Assembly: GCA_001464835.1 (NCBI GenBank)
Contig: LNDS01000022.1
Location: forward strand, 1 to 64,000
DNA from: Rhizobiales bacterium Ga0077525
GTDB taxonomy: Bacteria > Pseudomonadota > Alphaproteobacteria > Rhizobiales > Xanthobacteraceae
Direction: 5' to 3'
Length of the DNA: 64,000 nt
In this document: positions 34,522 through 43,553 of the stretch, in pieces
Layout of the letters: every line of letters begins with the position of its first letter
How positions within the stretch are numbered: position 1 is the stretch's first letter
Notes under the pieces: generated by a model
Database searches by the model: none
What the model was told of the DNA's origin: nothing
What the model saw: the letters and a program-made list of their open reading frames with translations, nothing else
Made by a program: the position numbers and the translations under genes

Positions 34522-34607
34522 CCCTCCCCCACAGTTCAGCGGTTTGCTGTGCCGCGGCGAATGTTGCATGTTGCCCGCCCTATAGCGGACTTCCTCGGGG
34601 TAGAGCG

Positions 34608-36215
34608 ATGAGCACGGTCGAACAGGACGGCAAGATTTTTGTCGGCAAAAGCGGCGACAAGGCCGAATACCTCACCCTGAAACTGGCCAACCGGCACGGC
34701 CTGGTGTCGGGCGCGACCGGCACCGGCAAGACCGTCACCCTCCAGGTCCTGGCCGAGGGCTTCTCGCGCGCCGGCGTCCCTGTCTTTGCCGCCGACGTCA
34801 AGGGCGACCTGTCCGGCATCTCCGCCACCGGCGAACCGAAGGATTTTCTGGTCAAGCGCGCCAAGGACATGGGCTTCGAGTACGAACCCGACCGCTTCCC
34901 GGCCATGTTCTGGGATCTGTTCGGCGTCCAGGGCCATCCGATCCGCGCCACCATCTCGGAAATGGGGCCGCTGCTGTTGTCCCGCCTGCTCGATCTCAAC
35001 GACGTGCAGGAAGGCGTCCTGAATATCGCGTTCCGCATCGCCGACGAACAGGGCCTCATCCTGCTCGATCTCAAGGATTTGCGCGCCGTGCTGTCGCTGG
35101 TCGCCGACCACGCCGCCGAGCTGACCACGCAATATGGCAACGTCTCGAAGGCCACCGTCGGCACCATTCAGCGCCAGCTTCTGGTGCTGGAAAATCAGGG
35201 CGGCACCAAGTTCTTCAGCGAACCGGCTCTGGCGCTGAACGATTTTATGCGTACCGACCGCGACGGCCGCGGCTACATCAACATCCTCGCCGCCGACAAG
35301 TTGATCGAAAACCCCAGGCTCTACGCGACGTTCCTGCTCTGGCTGTTGTCGGAATTGTTCGAGCAGATGCCGGAACTCGGCGATCCGGAAAAACCGAAAC
35401 TGGTATTCTTCTTCGACGAAGCGCATCTGTTGTTCAACGACGCGCCGAAAGCACTGCTCGACAAGATCGAACAGGTCGTGCGCCTGATCCGCTCAAAAGG
35501 CGTCGGCGTCTATTTCGTCACGCAGAACCCGCTCGACGTGCCGGACACGGTACTAGCGCAAATGGGCAACCGGGTGCAGCACGCGCTGCGCGCCTTCACG
35601 CCGCGCGACCAGAAGGCCGTGAAGGCAGCGGCCGAAACCTTCCGCGCCAATCCGAAGCTCGACACCGCCAAGATCATCATGGAGCTCGGCAAAGGCGAAG
35701 CGCTGGTCTCCTTCCTCGAAGGCAACGGCATTCCGTCGCTGGTCGAGCGCGCCATGATCTGCCCGCCGGCGGCGCGGCTTGGCGTCATCACGCCGGAAGA
35801 GCGCAAGGCGATCATTCAGGCCAGCCCGGTGAAGGGCAAATACGATGTCGAGGTGGATTCTGAATCGGCCTACGAAGTCCTTGCGCAACGCGCCAAGGCC
35901 GGGACAACGACCGTCACGGCGCCAGCGCCCGGCCAGGCGCCCGGTCAAACTGCGCCGCAGGAAGCCCCCGCGGGCGGCGGTGGCCTTCTTGGCAGCATTG
36001 GCGGCCTGCTTGGCGGCCTGTTCGGCACCAACCGTGGACGCGGCACCAAACTCACAACGACGCAATACGTCACGCGCGAGATCACCCGCTCCGTCACCAA
36101 CCGAATTGCCGGACAGATCGCCGCCGATTTCGGCAAGGCGATCGGCGGCAGAACCGGCAGCACCATCGGCCGCGCCATTGTCCGCGGCACGCTCGGCGGC
36201 ATGCTGCGGCGCTAG
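34608..36215 (+). CDS. HerA-like ATPase, DUF853/YjgR family
   Basis: The 535-residue P-loop ATPase has Walker A GATGTGKT (35-42) and Walker [13 protein letters not shown] near residue 270. An Arg-finger-like region sits in [15 protein letters not shown] Gly-rich linker ([14 protein letters not shown]) and a conserved tail follow. YjgR proteins are related to FtsK/HerA hexameric motors; their cell role is not established. No NurA nuclease gene is adjacent. Confidence 0.85.
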   Translation: MSTVEQDGKIFVGKSGDKAEYLTLKLANRHGLVSGATGTGKTVTLQVLAEGFSRAGVPVFAADVKGDLSGISATGEPKDFLVKRAKDMGFEYEPDRFPAMFWDLFGVQGHPIRATISEMGPLLLSRLLDLNDVQEGVLNIAFRIADEQGLILLDLKDLRAVLSLVADHAAELTTQYGNVSKATVGTIQRQLLVLENQGGTKFFSEPALALNDFMRTDRDGRGYINILAADKLIENPRLYATFLLWLLSELFEQMPELGDPEKPKLVFFFDEAHLLFNDAPKALLDKIEQVVRLIRSKGVGVYFVTQNPLDVPDTVLAQMGNRVQHALRAFTPRDQKAVKAAAETFRANPKLDTAKIIMELGKGEALVSFLEGNGIPSLVERAMICPPAARLGVITPEERKAIIQASPVKGKYDVEVDSESAYEVLAQRAKAGTTTVTAPAPGQAPGQTAPQEAPAGGGGLLGSIGGLLGGLFGTNRGRGTKLTTTQYVTREITRSVTNRIAGQIAADFGKAIGGRTGSTIGRAIVRGTLGGMLRR

Positions 36216-36222
36216 CGCAACC

Positions 36223-36250
36223 CCGCTCATCCGCGCGAAAGGATGAGCGG
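36223..36250. terminator. Bidirectional hairpin between convergent genes
   Basis: CCGCTCATCC (36223-36232) pairs exactly with GGATGAGCGG (36241-36250) across GCGCGAAA. It lies between the DUF853 gene and the psiF-like gene. T runs are short. Confidence 0.65.
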
Positions 36251-36264
36251 CGTCTGTTTCGCGA

Positions 36265-36507
36265 TCAGGCGTCGGCTTGGCACTTCTTCATCACGGCGTC
36301 CCTGGCCGCGCCGGACAACGGCTTGCCGTCCTTGCTGACGGCCTTGCCAGCGCAGGCATCGGCCTTGCACTTCTTGACGAAGCTGGTCTTGGCCGCGCCG
36401 GCGAGCGGCTTGCCTTCCTTGCTGACGGCCTGGCTGTCGCAACTGGCCGCCATCGCCGAGCCGAACGCGAAGGAGGAAATCACCGCCGCCAATAGAATTC
36501 GCTTCAT
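36265..36507 (-). CDS. PsiF-repeat exported protein
   Basis: The 80-residue protein has a signal peptide ending AMAAS and two PsiF repeats, each with KxGKPLxGAAxxxxxKKC. E. coli PsiF is induced by phosphate starvation; its role is unknown. ATG 36507 has GGAG 8 bases upstream. No pho box was identified with confidence. Confidence 0.85.
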   Translation of the reverse strand: MKRILLAAVISSFAFGSAMAASCDSQAVSKEGKPLAGAAKTSFVKKCKADACAGKAVSKDGKPLSGAARDAVMKKCQADA

Positions 36508-36712
36508 TGGGAGTCTCCATGCCCGGATTGGGACGCGGCGATTAGATACGGCGCTCATGGCGTCGGCAAATCGCGCCAAACGCGAACATGTCACACCATC
36601 CGCGCCGAAATTCTCGGTTGGGGACCATTTACCGCACCCCCTTGTTTTGATTGCTGCGCTGCACAATATCGGGCATAATTGTTCTCGAAATGAGTCTGGC
36701 AAGAGCAAAAAC

Positions 36713-37045
36713 ATGAGCAAAAACAACAACGGCGTCTGGCAAACCAAGTACGGCAAGCGGCGCGTCCGCGAGGAAAAGCCAGTTTTGGCCGAAGCCATTG
36801 CCGCTGCTCAAGGTCTGACCGACGAGCTCGACGAACAGGCCGAGATCGCCGCGTCGCTGATGGGCCTGCCCGTCGCCGAGGTGCGCGCCGAACTCGCCAA
36901 ACTGGCGCCGCCGCGCAAGGATAAGGTCACGTCGGTGGTGTTCACCGGATCGCCGTCGGCGCCGCGCACCATCGTCGTCGAGCGCAAGATTTCCCGCCGC
37001 ATCATCCCGGCGGCGAACCGGCCGACGCGCACCGCGGCGGGCTGA
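36713..37045 (+). CDS. Small conserved protein of unknown function
   Basis: The 110-residue product is basic at both ends (GVWQTKYGKRRVREEKPVLA; KISRRIIPAANRP) with a helical acidic middle. It looks cytoplasmic. I recall similar short proteins in Hyphomicrobiales but no function. ATG 36713 begins the conserved-looking part; the frame upstream is antisense to the psiF-like gene. Confidence 0.65.
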   Translation: MSKNNNGVWQTKYGKRRVREEKPVLAEAIAAAQGLTDELDEQAEIAASLMGLPVAEVRAELAKLAPPRKDKVTSVVFTGSPSAPRTIVVERKISRRIIPAANRPTRTAAG

Positions 37046-37069
37046 CACCACCCAAATCGCTCGCACCTC

Positions 37070-37105
37070 GCCCCGCCCGTTGCAGGGGGGTGCATTGGGC
37101 GGGGC
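37070..37105. terminator. Hairpin between the small protein gene and recJ
   Basis: GCCCCGCCC (37070-37078) and GGGCGGGGC (37097-37105) are perfect inverted repeats with an 18-base loop. A second dyad, GTCCAG/CTGGAC, lies at about 37116-37136. Either could end transcription of the convergent genes. No strong T tract. Confidence 0.5.
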
Positions 37106-37222
37106 TTGGTACAAATGTCCAGGTCAGGGTCTGGACTTAAGCATAGTCTCCTGTTGGAAATCCGCCGTCTGAGCAAAACAGACCGCTATTGCGCGAGATA
37201 TTTCCGCAGCACGGATGCGCTA

Positions 37223-39043
37223 TCAGGCTAGCGCCAAATCGATCAGCCGCATCTGCACGCGCTCTTGGCCCTGCCAGCGATCGACGGTGAGATAACCGGC
37301 GGCGTGCATCTGCCGGCCGCGATTGTCGATCAGCGCCTTGCCGAGGGGCGTGCCGACAACCCGAAACGCAATCGCATTGACGAACTTGCCGTCACCGGAT
37401 TTGAAGCGCGCGCGGATGTGGTTCTCGCCGACCGGATCGACGTAAGCGAGCGTATGCGCCGGCAACGCCAGCACCGGCTCCGGATTGCCGGCGCCATAGG
37501 GCCCGGCCTTGGACAGCATTTCGCATAACGGGGGCGTGACGCCGCCGGCGCTGACCGCGCCGTCGATCTTCAGCGCACTGTCGCGGCGCGCCGTCTCGAC
37601 CGACGCGGCCAGCGTCTCTTCCATGAAGGCGCGAAACGCCGCCAGCCCGCCCTTCTGCAAGGTGACCCCGGCCGCCATGGCGTGACCGCCGCCCTTGATC
37701 AGCAATCCGTCATGCACGGCCTGCCGAACGGCGCGGCCGAGATCGACGCCGGCAATCGAGCGTCCCGATCCTGTCCCGATACCGCCGGGCTCCAGCGCAA
37801 TGGCAAAAGCCGGCCGGTTGAAACGTTCCTTCAGGCGCGCCGCTACCAAGCCGACCACGCCGGGATGCCAGCCTTCCTGCGCGGTGACGACGACGGCGCC
37901 CTTCTCCTCGATGCCGAGCGCGGCCATGGCCTCGGCTTCGGCCTGCGCCACCGCCGCGACTTCGATCAACCGGCGTTCGCCGTTGAGTCGATCCAGTTCG
38001 GCCGCGATGCGCCCGGCCTCGATTGAATCTTCCTCGAGCATCAGCCGCACGCCGAGATCGGCACGTCCAATGCGGCCGCCGGCATTGATGCGCGGCCCTA
38101 ACAGAAATCCGAGATGAAACGCCTCCGGCGGTCCGTTGAGCCGCGCCGCATCCATCAGCGCGGTCAGGCCGATCTGTTCGCGCCGCCGCAACGCGATCAG
38201 GCCCTTGGCGACATAGGCGCGGTTGAGCCCTTTCAGCGGCACGACGTCGGCGACGGTGCCAAGCGCGACCAGATGCAGCATCGACAGCAGATCGGGCGCG
38301 GGTCTGCTTGCTTTGAAGAAATCGCGTCCGCGCAATTCGCGCGTCAGCGCAACCAAGGTCATAAAGACAATGCCGGCGGCGCAAAGATAACCCAAGCCTG
38401 ACAGATCGTCGGCGCGGTTCGGATTGACCAGCGCAACGACTTTCGGCAATTCCTCGTCGGCCTGATGATGGTCGAGGATAACCACATCGAGCCCGAGCCT
38501 GGCCGCATCCATCAGCACGACATTGCTGGTGGTGCCGCAATCGACCGTGACCAGCAGCGTCACATTCTTTTCAGCAAAGCTTTTGATGGCATCGACGTTC
38601 GGGCCATAGCCTTCGAATATCCGGTCGGGAATATGCACGATCGGGTCGAGGCCGCATTGCCGCAGATAGCGGCACAGCAGCGCCGCCGAGGTTGCGCCAT
38701 CGACATCGTAATCGCCGAAGATGGCGACCTTTTCGCCGCGCAGAACCGCATCGGCCAGCCGCACGCTTGCGGCGCCCATGTCGGTCAGCACCGATGGATC
38801 GGGCATCAGGTTCTTGATGGTCGGATCGAGATAGGCCTCCGCTTCGTCAGCTTCGACGCCACGCCCGGCCAGCACGCGCGCCAGAAGTTCAGGCGTGCCG
38901 AGGCGCTGCGTGATGGTGGTCGCGCGCGCGACGCCGCGATCGTCAAGCCGGTCGCGCCAGGCGCGGCCGGTCGCCGACATTGAGACGCCGAGGAAGAAGC
39001 GTTCGCTTGTGAGGTCCACCGGCAGGGCCGTGATGTTTGCCAT
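37223..39043 (-). CDS. recJ: Single-stranded-DNA-specific exonuclease RecJ
   Basis: The 606-residue enzyme has DHH-family motifs DYDVDG (111-116), VTVDCG and LDHH (190-193), the DHHA1 region GSGRS/KGGGHAMAAG, and a C-terminal OB fold. It degrades ssDNA 5' to 3' in repair. An alternative start is ATG 38980 (MSATGRAWRD). Confidence 0.94.
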   Translation of the reverse strand: MANITALPVDLTSERFFLGVSMSATGRAWRDRLDDRGVARATTITQRLGTPELLARVLAGRGVEADEAEAYLDPTIKNLMPDPSVLTDMGAASVRLADAVLRGEKVAIFGDYDVDGATSAALLCRYLRQCGLDPIVHIPDRIFEGYGPNVDAIKSFAEKNVTLLVTVDCGTTSNVVLMDAARLGLDVVILDHHQADEELPKVVALVNPNRADDLSGLGYLCAAGIVFMTLVALTRELRGRDFFKASRPAPDLLSMLHLVALGTVADVVPLKGLNRAYVAKGLIALRRREQIGLTALMDAARLNGPPEAFHLGFLLGPRINAGGRIGRADLGVRLMLEEDSIEAGRIAAELDRLNGERRLIEVAAVAQAEAEAMAALGIEEKGAVVVTAQEGWHPGVVGLVAARLKERFNRPAFAIALEPGGIGTGSGRSIAGVDLGRAVRQAVHDGLLIKGGGHAMAAGVTLQKGGLAAFRAFMEETLAASVETARRDSALKIDGAVSAGGVTPPLCEMLSKAGPYGAGNPEPVLALPAHTLAYVDPVGENHIRARFKSGDGKFVNAIAFRVVGTPLGKALIDNRGRQMHAAGYLTVDRWQGQERVQMRLIDLALA

Positions 39044-39114
39044 GCGGGGAATATAGGGAGTTTGCGCGGACAGCGCACGTCAAGGCGAGGAGGCCTTGTG
39101 CATAGCGAACAATC

Positions 39115-39225
39115 CGTCACCCTGAGGTGCGAGCGCAGCGAGCCTCGAAGGGCGACGGCCCGAGAGTCTGGGGCCGTCCATCCTTCGAGGCTCGCCGAAA
39201 ATGCGACTCGCACCTCAGGATGACG
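39115..39225. repeat. Long palindromic dispersed repeat between glpX and recJ
   Basis: Nested inverted repeats fold the element on itself: outer 19-bp arms (39115-39133 with 39207-39225, one mismatch), a perfect inner 14-bp pair (39138-39151 with 39182-39195), and a central GACGGCCC/GGGCCGTC pair (39154-39161 with 39171-39178). This resembles a common Bradyrhizobium/Rhodopseudomonas intergenic repeat (from memory). Confidence 0.85.
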
Positions 39226-39232
39226 GGCCTAG

Positions 39233-40225
39233 CTAATCCAAATGAAACTTCTCGAGCTGGCGGTGCTCGCCGATGACCCGGCGCACGGTGCCGGTCGCCG
39301 AGCGCATCACCACGGTCTCGGTCTCGATCATGTCCTTGCCGAAGACGACGCCCTTGAGCATCGCGCCGGTGGTGACGCCCGTGGCGGCGAACAGGCAGTC
39401 GCCTTTCACCATGTCTTCGATCTCATACTTCTTCCTGGCATCCTTGATGCCCATCTTGCGGATGCGCTCCTGCAACGCCTCGGTGTCGATGATGAGGCGC
39501 GTCTGCATCTGGCCGCCGATGCAGCGCAAGGCCGCCGCCGACAGCACGCCTTCCGGCGCGCCACCGATGCCGAGATAGATATCGATGCCGGTCTTCAACT
39601 CGGCGCAATGAATGACGCCGGCGACGTCGCCGTCGCTGATGAGGCTCACCGCCGCGCCCAGCTTGCGGATGGCGGCAATGGCGTCGGCATGACGCGGCCG
39701 GTCCAGAAGGATCGCGGTGATCTCCGACGGCTTGACGCCCTTGGCCTTGGCGAGATTGATGATGTTGTCTTCAACCGAGGCATCGAGATCGACGGTGCCC
39801 TTCGGATAGCCGGGACCGATGGCGATCTTGTCCATGTAGCAGTCCGGCGCATGCAGCAGCGTACCGCCGTCGGCCATGGCGATGGTGGCGATCGAGCCCG
39901 GCATGTTCTTGGCGCACAGCACTGTGCCTTCAAGCGGATCGACGGCGATATCGACCTTGGGGCCGTTCTTGTTGCCGACCTTCTCGCCGATGAACAGCAT
40001 CGGCGCTTCGTCGATCTCGCCCTCGCCGATCACCACGGTGCCGTCGATCGGCAGCTTGTTGAGTTCGCGCCGCATGGCATCGACCGCCGCTTGATCGGAG
40101 GCCTTGTCGAGCCCGCGTCCGCGCAGGCGCGCGGCCGAGACGGCGGCGCGCTCGGTGACTCGCACGATTTCGAGGGTGAGTATGCGCTCCAGCAGGAGTT
40201 CCGGCTGGACAGTAATCGAAGCCAT
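39233..40225 (-). CDS. glpX: Class II fructose-1,6-bisphosphatase
   Basis: The 330-residue enzyme has GlpX metal- and substrate-site motifs VVIGEGEIDEAPM, VDPLEGT and the late DGDVAG region. It hydrolyses fructose 1,6-bisphosphate (and often sedoheptulose bisphosphate) in gluconeogenesis. ATG 40225 follows AGGGGAA. It lies between hom and recJ in a conserved order. Confidence 0.95.
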   Translation of the reverse strand: MASITVQPELLLERILTLEIVRVTERAAVSAARLRGRGLDKASDQAAVDAMRRELNKLPIDGTVVIGEGEIDEAPMLFIGEKVGNKNGPKVDIAVDPLEGTVLCAKNMPGSIATIAMADGGTLLHAPDCYMDKIAIGPGYPKGTVDLDASVEDNIINLAKAKGVKPSEITAILLDRPRHADAIAAIRKLGAAVSLISDGDVAGVIHCAELKTGIDIYLGIGGAPEGVLSAAALRCIGGQMQTRLIIDTEALQERIRKMGIKDARKKYEIEDMVKGDCLFAATGVTTGAMLKGVVFGKDMIETETVVMRSATGTVRRVIGEHRQLEKFHLD

Positions 40226-40275
40226 CTTGGCGTTCCCCTGATAAATACCTGTCTACTCAGTACCCGCCCGAGGCG

Positions 40276-41589
40276 TCAGTTCTTTTCTATCCGGATCACC
40301 TGCGGCCGGCCAGATATGACCTTGTCGCGACCCACGGCGGCAAGCGCTTTTCGCACGCCGTCCTCGCTGGTGGCATAGGTTATCAGGATCACCGGCACCG
40401 AGCCCTTGGCGGTATCGGCGCTCGGGCCATCCTTCGGATGCCGCTGCACGATCGATTCCAGCGATATTTCCTGCTCCGCCAGCCGGGTGGCGATGCTCGC
40501 CGCGGTGCCGGGCTTGTCGCGCGCCTGGAGGCGGATGTAGTAGCCGCCCTCGTGCCGCTGCATCGGCGCCTTGCGCACGCTGGTGAGTTGCGCGGTCGGC
40601 CGGCCGAACGGCGGCGCCTTCACGCCGCGCGCGACATCGGCGATGTCGGACAAAACCGCCGAAGCCGTCGCCGCGCCGCCGGCGCCGGGGCCAACCAATG
40701 TAATCGGGTTGATGCCTTCGGCGTCGATGGTGACGGCATTGGTGACGCCCATGACCTGCGCGATCGAAGAATCCTTGCGCACCATGGTCGGATGGACGCG
40801 CTGCTCGATGCCCTGCGGCGTCTTCACGGCAACGCCCAAGAGCTTGACGCGATAGCCAAGCTCGTCGGCGGCGGCGAGATCGGCGGCGGCAATCGAAGTG
40901 ATGCCTTCGACATAGATCGCGCTCTGATCGACCTTGGTGCCGAAAGCGAGACTGGCGAGCAGCGACAGCTTCTGCGCCGTATCGTGGCCTTCGATGTCGA
41001 AGGCCGGATTGGCTTCGGCGTAGCCCAAATCCTGCGCCTGCTTGAGGCAGTCGGCGAAGGACAGCTTCTCCTGCTCCATCCTTGTCAGGATGTAATTGCA
41101 GGTGCCGTTGAGGATGCCGTAGATGCGGTCGATCGAATTGCCGGCCAAGCCTTCGCGCAGCGTCTTGATGACCGGGATCGCGGCGCCGACGGCGGCTTCG
41201 TAATTGAGCGCGACGCCGCTCTTCTCGGCGAGTTGCGCCAGCTTGACACCGTGCTTGGCGAGCAGCGCCTTGTTGGCAGTGACCACCGACTTGCCGGAAG
41301 CGAGCGCGAACTCGACCGCGGTTTTTGCCGGATCGCCGGAGCCGCCCATCAGTTCGACGAAGACATCGATGCTGTCGTCACCGGCCAGTTCGACCGGATC
41401 GGAAAACCATTTCATCTTCTTGAGATCGACGCCGCGGTTCTTGTTTTTGGATCGCGCGGAGACCGCGACGATCTCGATGCCGCGGCCGCAACGCGCGGTC
41501 AGTTGCGCGCGCTGCGCCGCGACCTGCGCAATCAAGGCGGCGCCGACAGTGCCGATGCCGGCGACGCCGACTCTGAGAGGCTTCGTCAT
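40276..41589 (-). CDS. hom: Homoserine dehydrogenase
   Basis: The 437-residue protein has an N-terminal NAD(P)-binding motif GVAGIGTVGAAL. The catalytic core includes GILNGTCNYILTRM and the substrate Lys/Glu region AEANPAFDIEGHDTAQK. A C-terminal ACT domain (about 355-430) should give threonine feedback control. It feeds threonine and methionine synthesis. Confidence 0.96.
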   Translation of the reverse strand: MTKPLRVGVAGIGTVGAALIAQVAAQRAQLTARCGRGIEIVAVSARSKNKNRGVDLKKMKWFSDPVELAGDDSIDVFVELMGGSGDPAKTAVEFALASGKSVVTANKALLAKHGVKLAQLAEKSGVALNYEAAVGAAIPVIKTLREGLAGNSIDRIYGILNGTCNYILTRMEQEKLSFADCLKQAQDLGYAEANPAFDIEGHDTAQKLSLLASLAFGTKVDQSAIYVEGITSIAAADLAAADELGYRVKLLGVAVKTPQGIEQRVHPTMVRKDSSIAQVMGVTNAVTIDAEGINPITLVGPGAGGAATASAVLSDIADVARGVKAPPFGRPTAQLTSVRKAPMQRHEGGYYIRLQARDKPGTAASIATRLAEQEISLESIVQRHPKDGPSADTAKGSVPVILITYATSEDGVRKALAAVGRDKVISGRPQVIRIEKN

Positions 41590-41606
41590 GGAAATTTCTT
41601 TTCGTT

Positions 41607-41655
41607 GCGCATGATCTGGTCCGAAAACCGGTACCCACTTTTCGGGATCATGCGC
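41607..41655. repeat. 49-bp palindromic repeat, copy 1
   Basis: The ends GCGCATGATC (41607-41616) and GATCATGCGC (41646-41655) are exact inverted repeats around a core with CGAAAA and ACCGGTACCCACTTTTCG. Its reverse complement closely matches the 49-bp copy at 59372-59420. It lies between the aminotransferase and hom. Confidence 0.85.
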
Positions 41656-42873
41656 CTATCTTCGGGTCGCGAGCGGAACGACGTTGTGCAGTTGCTGCGG
41701 CGCAGTTTCCAGGAACCGCTTGATGTTGCGCGCGGCCTGGCGGATGCGCTGCTCGTTCTCGACCAGCGCGATACGCACGAAGCCCTCGCCGCGTTCGCCG
41801 AAGCCGGTGCCGGGCGATACCGCCACTTCGGCCTTCTCGACCAGAAGCTTGGCGAACTCGACCGAACCCATGTCGCGGAACGGCTCAGGAATGGGCGACC
41901 AGGCGAACATCGAAGCCGACGGCGGTGGCACGTCCCAGCCGGCGCGCGAAAAACTTTCGACCATGACGTCGCGGCGTTTCGTGTAGATGCTGCGCATTTC
42001 GCGCACGCAGTCGTCCGGGCCGTTGAGCGCCGCGGCGGCGGCAACCTGCACCGGCGTGAAGGCGCCGTAATCGAGATACGACTTCACCCGGCCGAGCGCA
42101 GCGATCAGCCGCTCATTGCCGACGGCAAAGCCCATGCGCCAGCCGGCCATCGAGAACGTCTTCGACATCGAGGTGAACTCGACGGTGACGTCGTTGGCGC
42201 CCGGCACCTGCAACACCGAGGGCGGCGCCACGCCGTCGAAAAAGACTTCGGCGTAAGCCAGATCCGACAGGATGAAGATCTCGTGCCTTTTCGCAAAGGC
42301 CACAAGGTCCTTGTAGAAATCGAGATCGGCGACGAAAGCCGTCGGGTTCGACGGATAGCAGACGACGATGGCGATCGGCTTCGGGATTGAATGCTTGATT
42401 GCTCGCTCGACATGCGCAAAAAAATCCGGCGTCGGATCCGACGGAACCGAACGGATCACGCCGCCCGCCATCAGGAAGCCGAAGGCGTGGATCGGATAGC
42501 TCGGATCGGGCACGATGACGACGTCGCCCGGCGCGGTGATGGCCTGCGCCATGTTGGCGAAGCCTTCCTTGGAGCCGAGCGTCGCGATCACCTGGGTGTC
42601 GGGATTGAGCTTCACGCCGAAGCGGCGCTCGTAATAGGCCGCCTGGGCGCGGCGCAGGCCGGCAATGCCGCGCGACGCCGAATAACGGTCGGTGCGCGGT
42701 TTACCGAGGGTCTCCTTGACCTTGTCGATGACGTGCTGCGGCGCCGGCAGGTCCGGATTGCCCATGCCGAGATCGACGATGTCCGCGCCGGCGGCGCGCG
42801 CCTTGGCCTTGGCCTTGTTCACTTCCTCGAACACATAAGGCGGCAGGCGGCGGATGCGGTAAAATTCTTCCAT
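41656..42873 (-). CDS. PLP-dependent class I/II aminotransferase (AlaC/LL-diaminopimelate aminotransferase-like)
   Basis: The 405-residue enzyme has the PLP lysine Lys238 in TSMSKTFSMAGWR and the fold-type I motifs YPSNPTAF and SDLAYAEVFFDG. Such genes upstream of hom are usually annotated as alanine/LL-DAP aminotransferases; exact substrates are not read from sequence. It is probably co-transcribed with hom. Confidence 0.88.
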   Translation of the reverse strand: MEEFYRIRRLPPYVFEEVNKAKAKARAAGADIVDLGMGNPDLPAPQHVIDKVKETLGKPRTDRYSASRGIAGLRRAQAAYYERRFGVKLNPDTQVIATLGSKEGFANMAQAITAPGDVVIVPDPSYPIHAFGFLMAGGVIRSVPSDPTPDFFAHVERAIKHSIPKPIAIVVCYPSNPTAFVADLDFYKDLVAFAKRHEIFILSDLAYAEVFFDGVAPPSVLQVPGANDVTVEFTSMSKTFSMAGWRMGFAVGNERLIAALGRVKSYLDYGAFTPVQVAAAAALNGPDDCVREMRSIYTKRRDVMVESFSRAGWDVPPPSASMFAWSPIPEPFRDMGSVEFAKLLVEKAEVAVSPGTGFGERGEGFVRIALVENEQRIRQAARNIKRFLETAPQQLHNVVPLATRR

Positions 42874-42954
42874 CGATCTAGACCTTGGCTGGAGCCCAAT
42901 AAGCGGACTTTGCCGCCCTCTCCGGCGGGCTGTCGTTACCCCGGCTGGCTTTTA

Positions 42955-43365
42955 TCACGGGTTCGTCTTTGCACCAGAGGTCTGGCCGTTTTTGGCCGGC
43001 GCCGGCTTCTTTTTTGCTGCGGATGCGGCTTTGGCCGCTTCGGCGGCCTGGGCGGCGGCGGCCGCCTTTTCGGCATCCTCGCTATAAAGCGCGTTCTGCC
43101 GGTCGCGGGCCGCTTGAAGTTCCTTTTCCAGCCGGACCTGCTCGGAATCGCTCATCGGCGCGGTCGTCCGCGTCGGCGGCATGTCGTGCACCGCCGGAAA
43201 CTGGTAGCCGGTCTGCGGCCGTTTCGGCAGGCTGTCCGGCTCGCCGCCAAGGACCGGCGGCAACTGGTCGAACATACCGCCTGAGGCACAACCGCCCAAC
43301 CCCAGCGACAGGACAATGGCCAATCCCGAAACCGCCAAAAACGGACTTAGAAAGGCTGGCCTCAT
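42955..43365 (-). CDS. Putative lipoprotein
   Basis: The 136-residue product has a lipoprotein leader with lipobox LGGC near residue 26. The mature part is Pro-rich, then a helical segment (SEQVRLEKELQAARDRQNAL) and an Ala/Lys-rich tail (AAAAAQAAEAAKAAS). It appears anchored to a membrane. No known domain. Confidence 0.75.
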   Translation of the reverse strand: MRPAFLSPFLAVSGLAIVLSLGLGGCASGGMFDQLPPVLGGEPDSLPKRPQTGYQFPAVHDMPPTRTTAPMSDSEQVRLEKELQAARDRQNALYSEDAEKAAAAAQAAEAAKAASAAKKKPAPAKNGQTSGAKTNP

Positions 43366-43553
43366 GTCGCTCGCTTGCCTTAGGGTTGTCGTGAAACCGA
43401 TGCAGACTCAACGAATTATAGCATAAGCCGGCTAACCGGTTATTATGGCGCAAGCAAGGACCGGCGGTTTTTCGGGCACCTTGCGATAAATCGCGCCTTG
43501 CGGTCCGGCGCGGTCCGGGCCACTTCTGAGCCGGAGGTCGGGCAGTCGAGCGT

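Noticed and set aside
40438-42390. A 650-codon + strand frame across hom and the aminotransferase
   Set aside because: It crosses two well-supported minus-strand genes and a palindromic repeat, and shows no recognisable domain.
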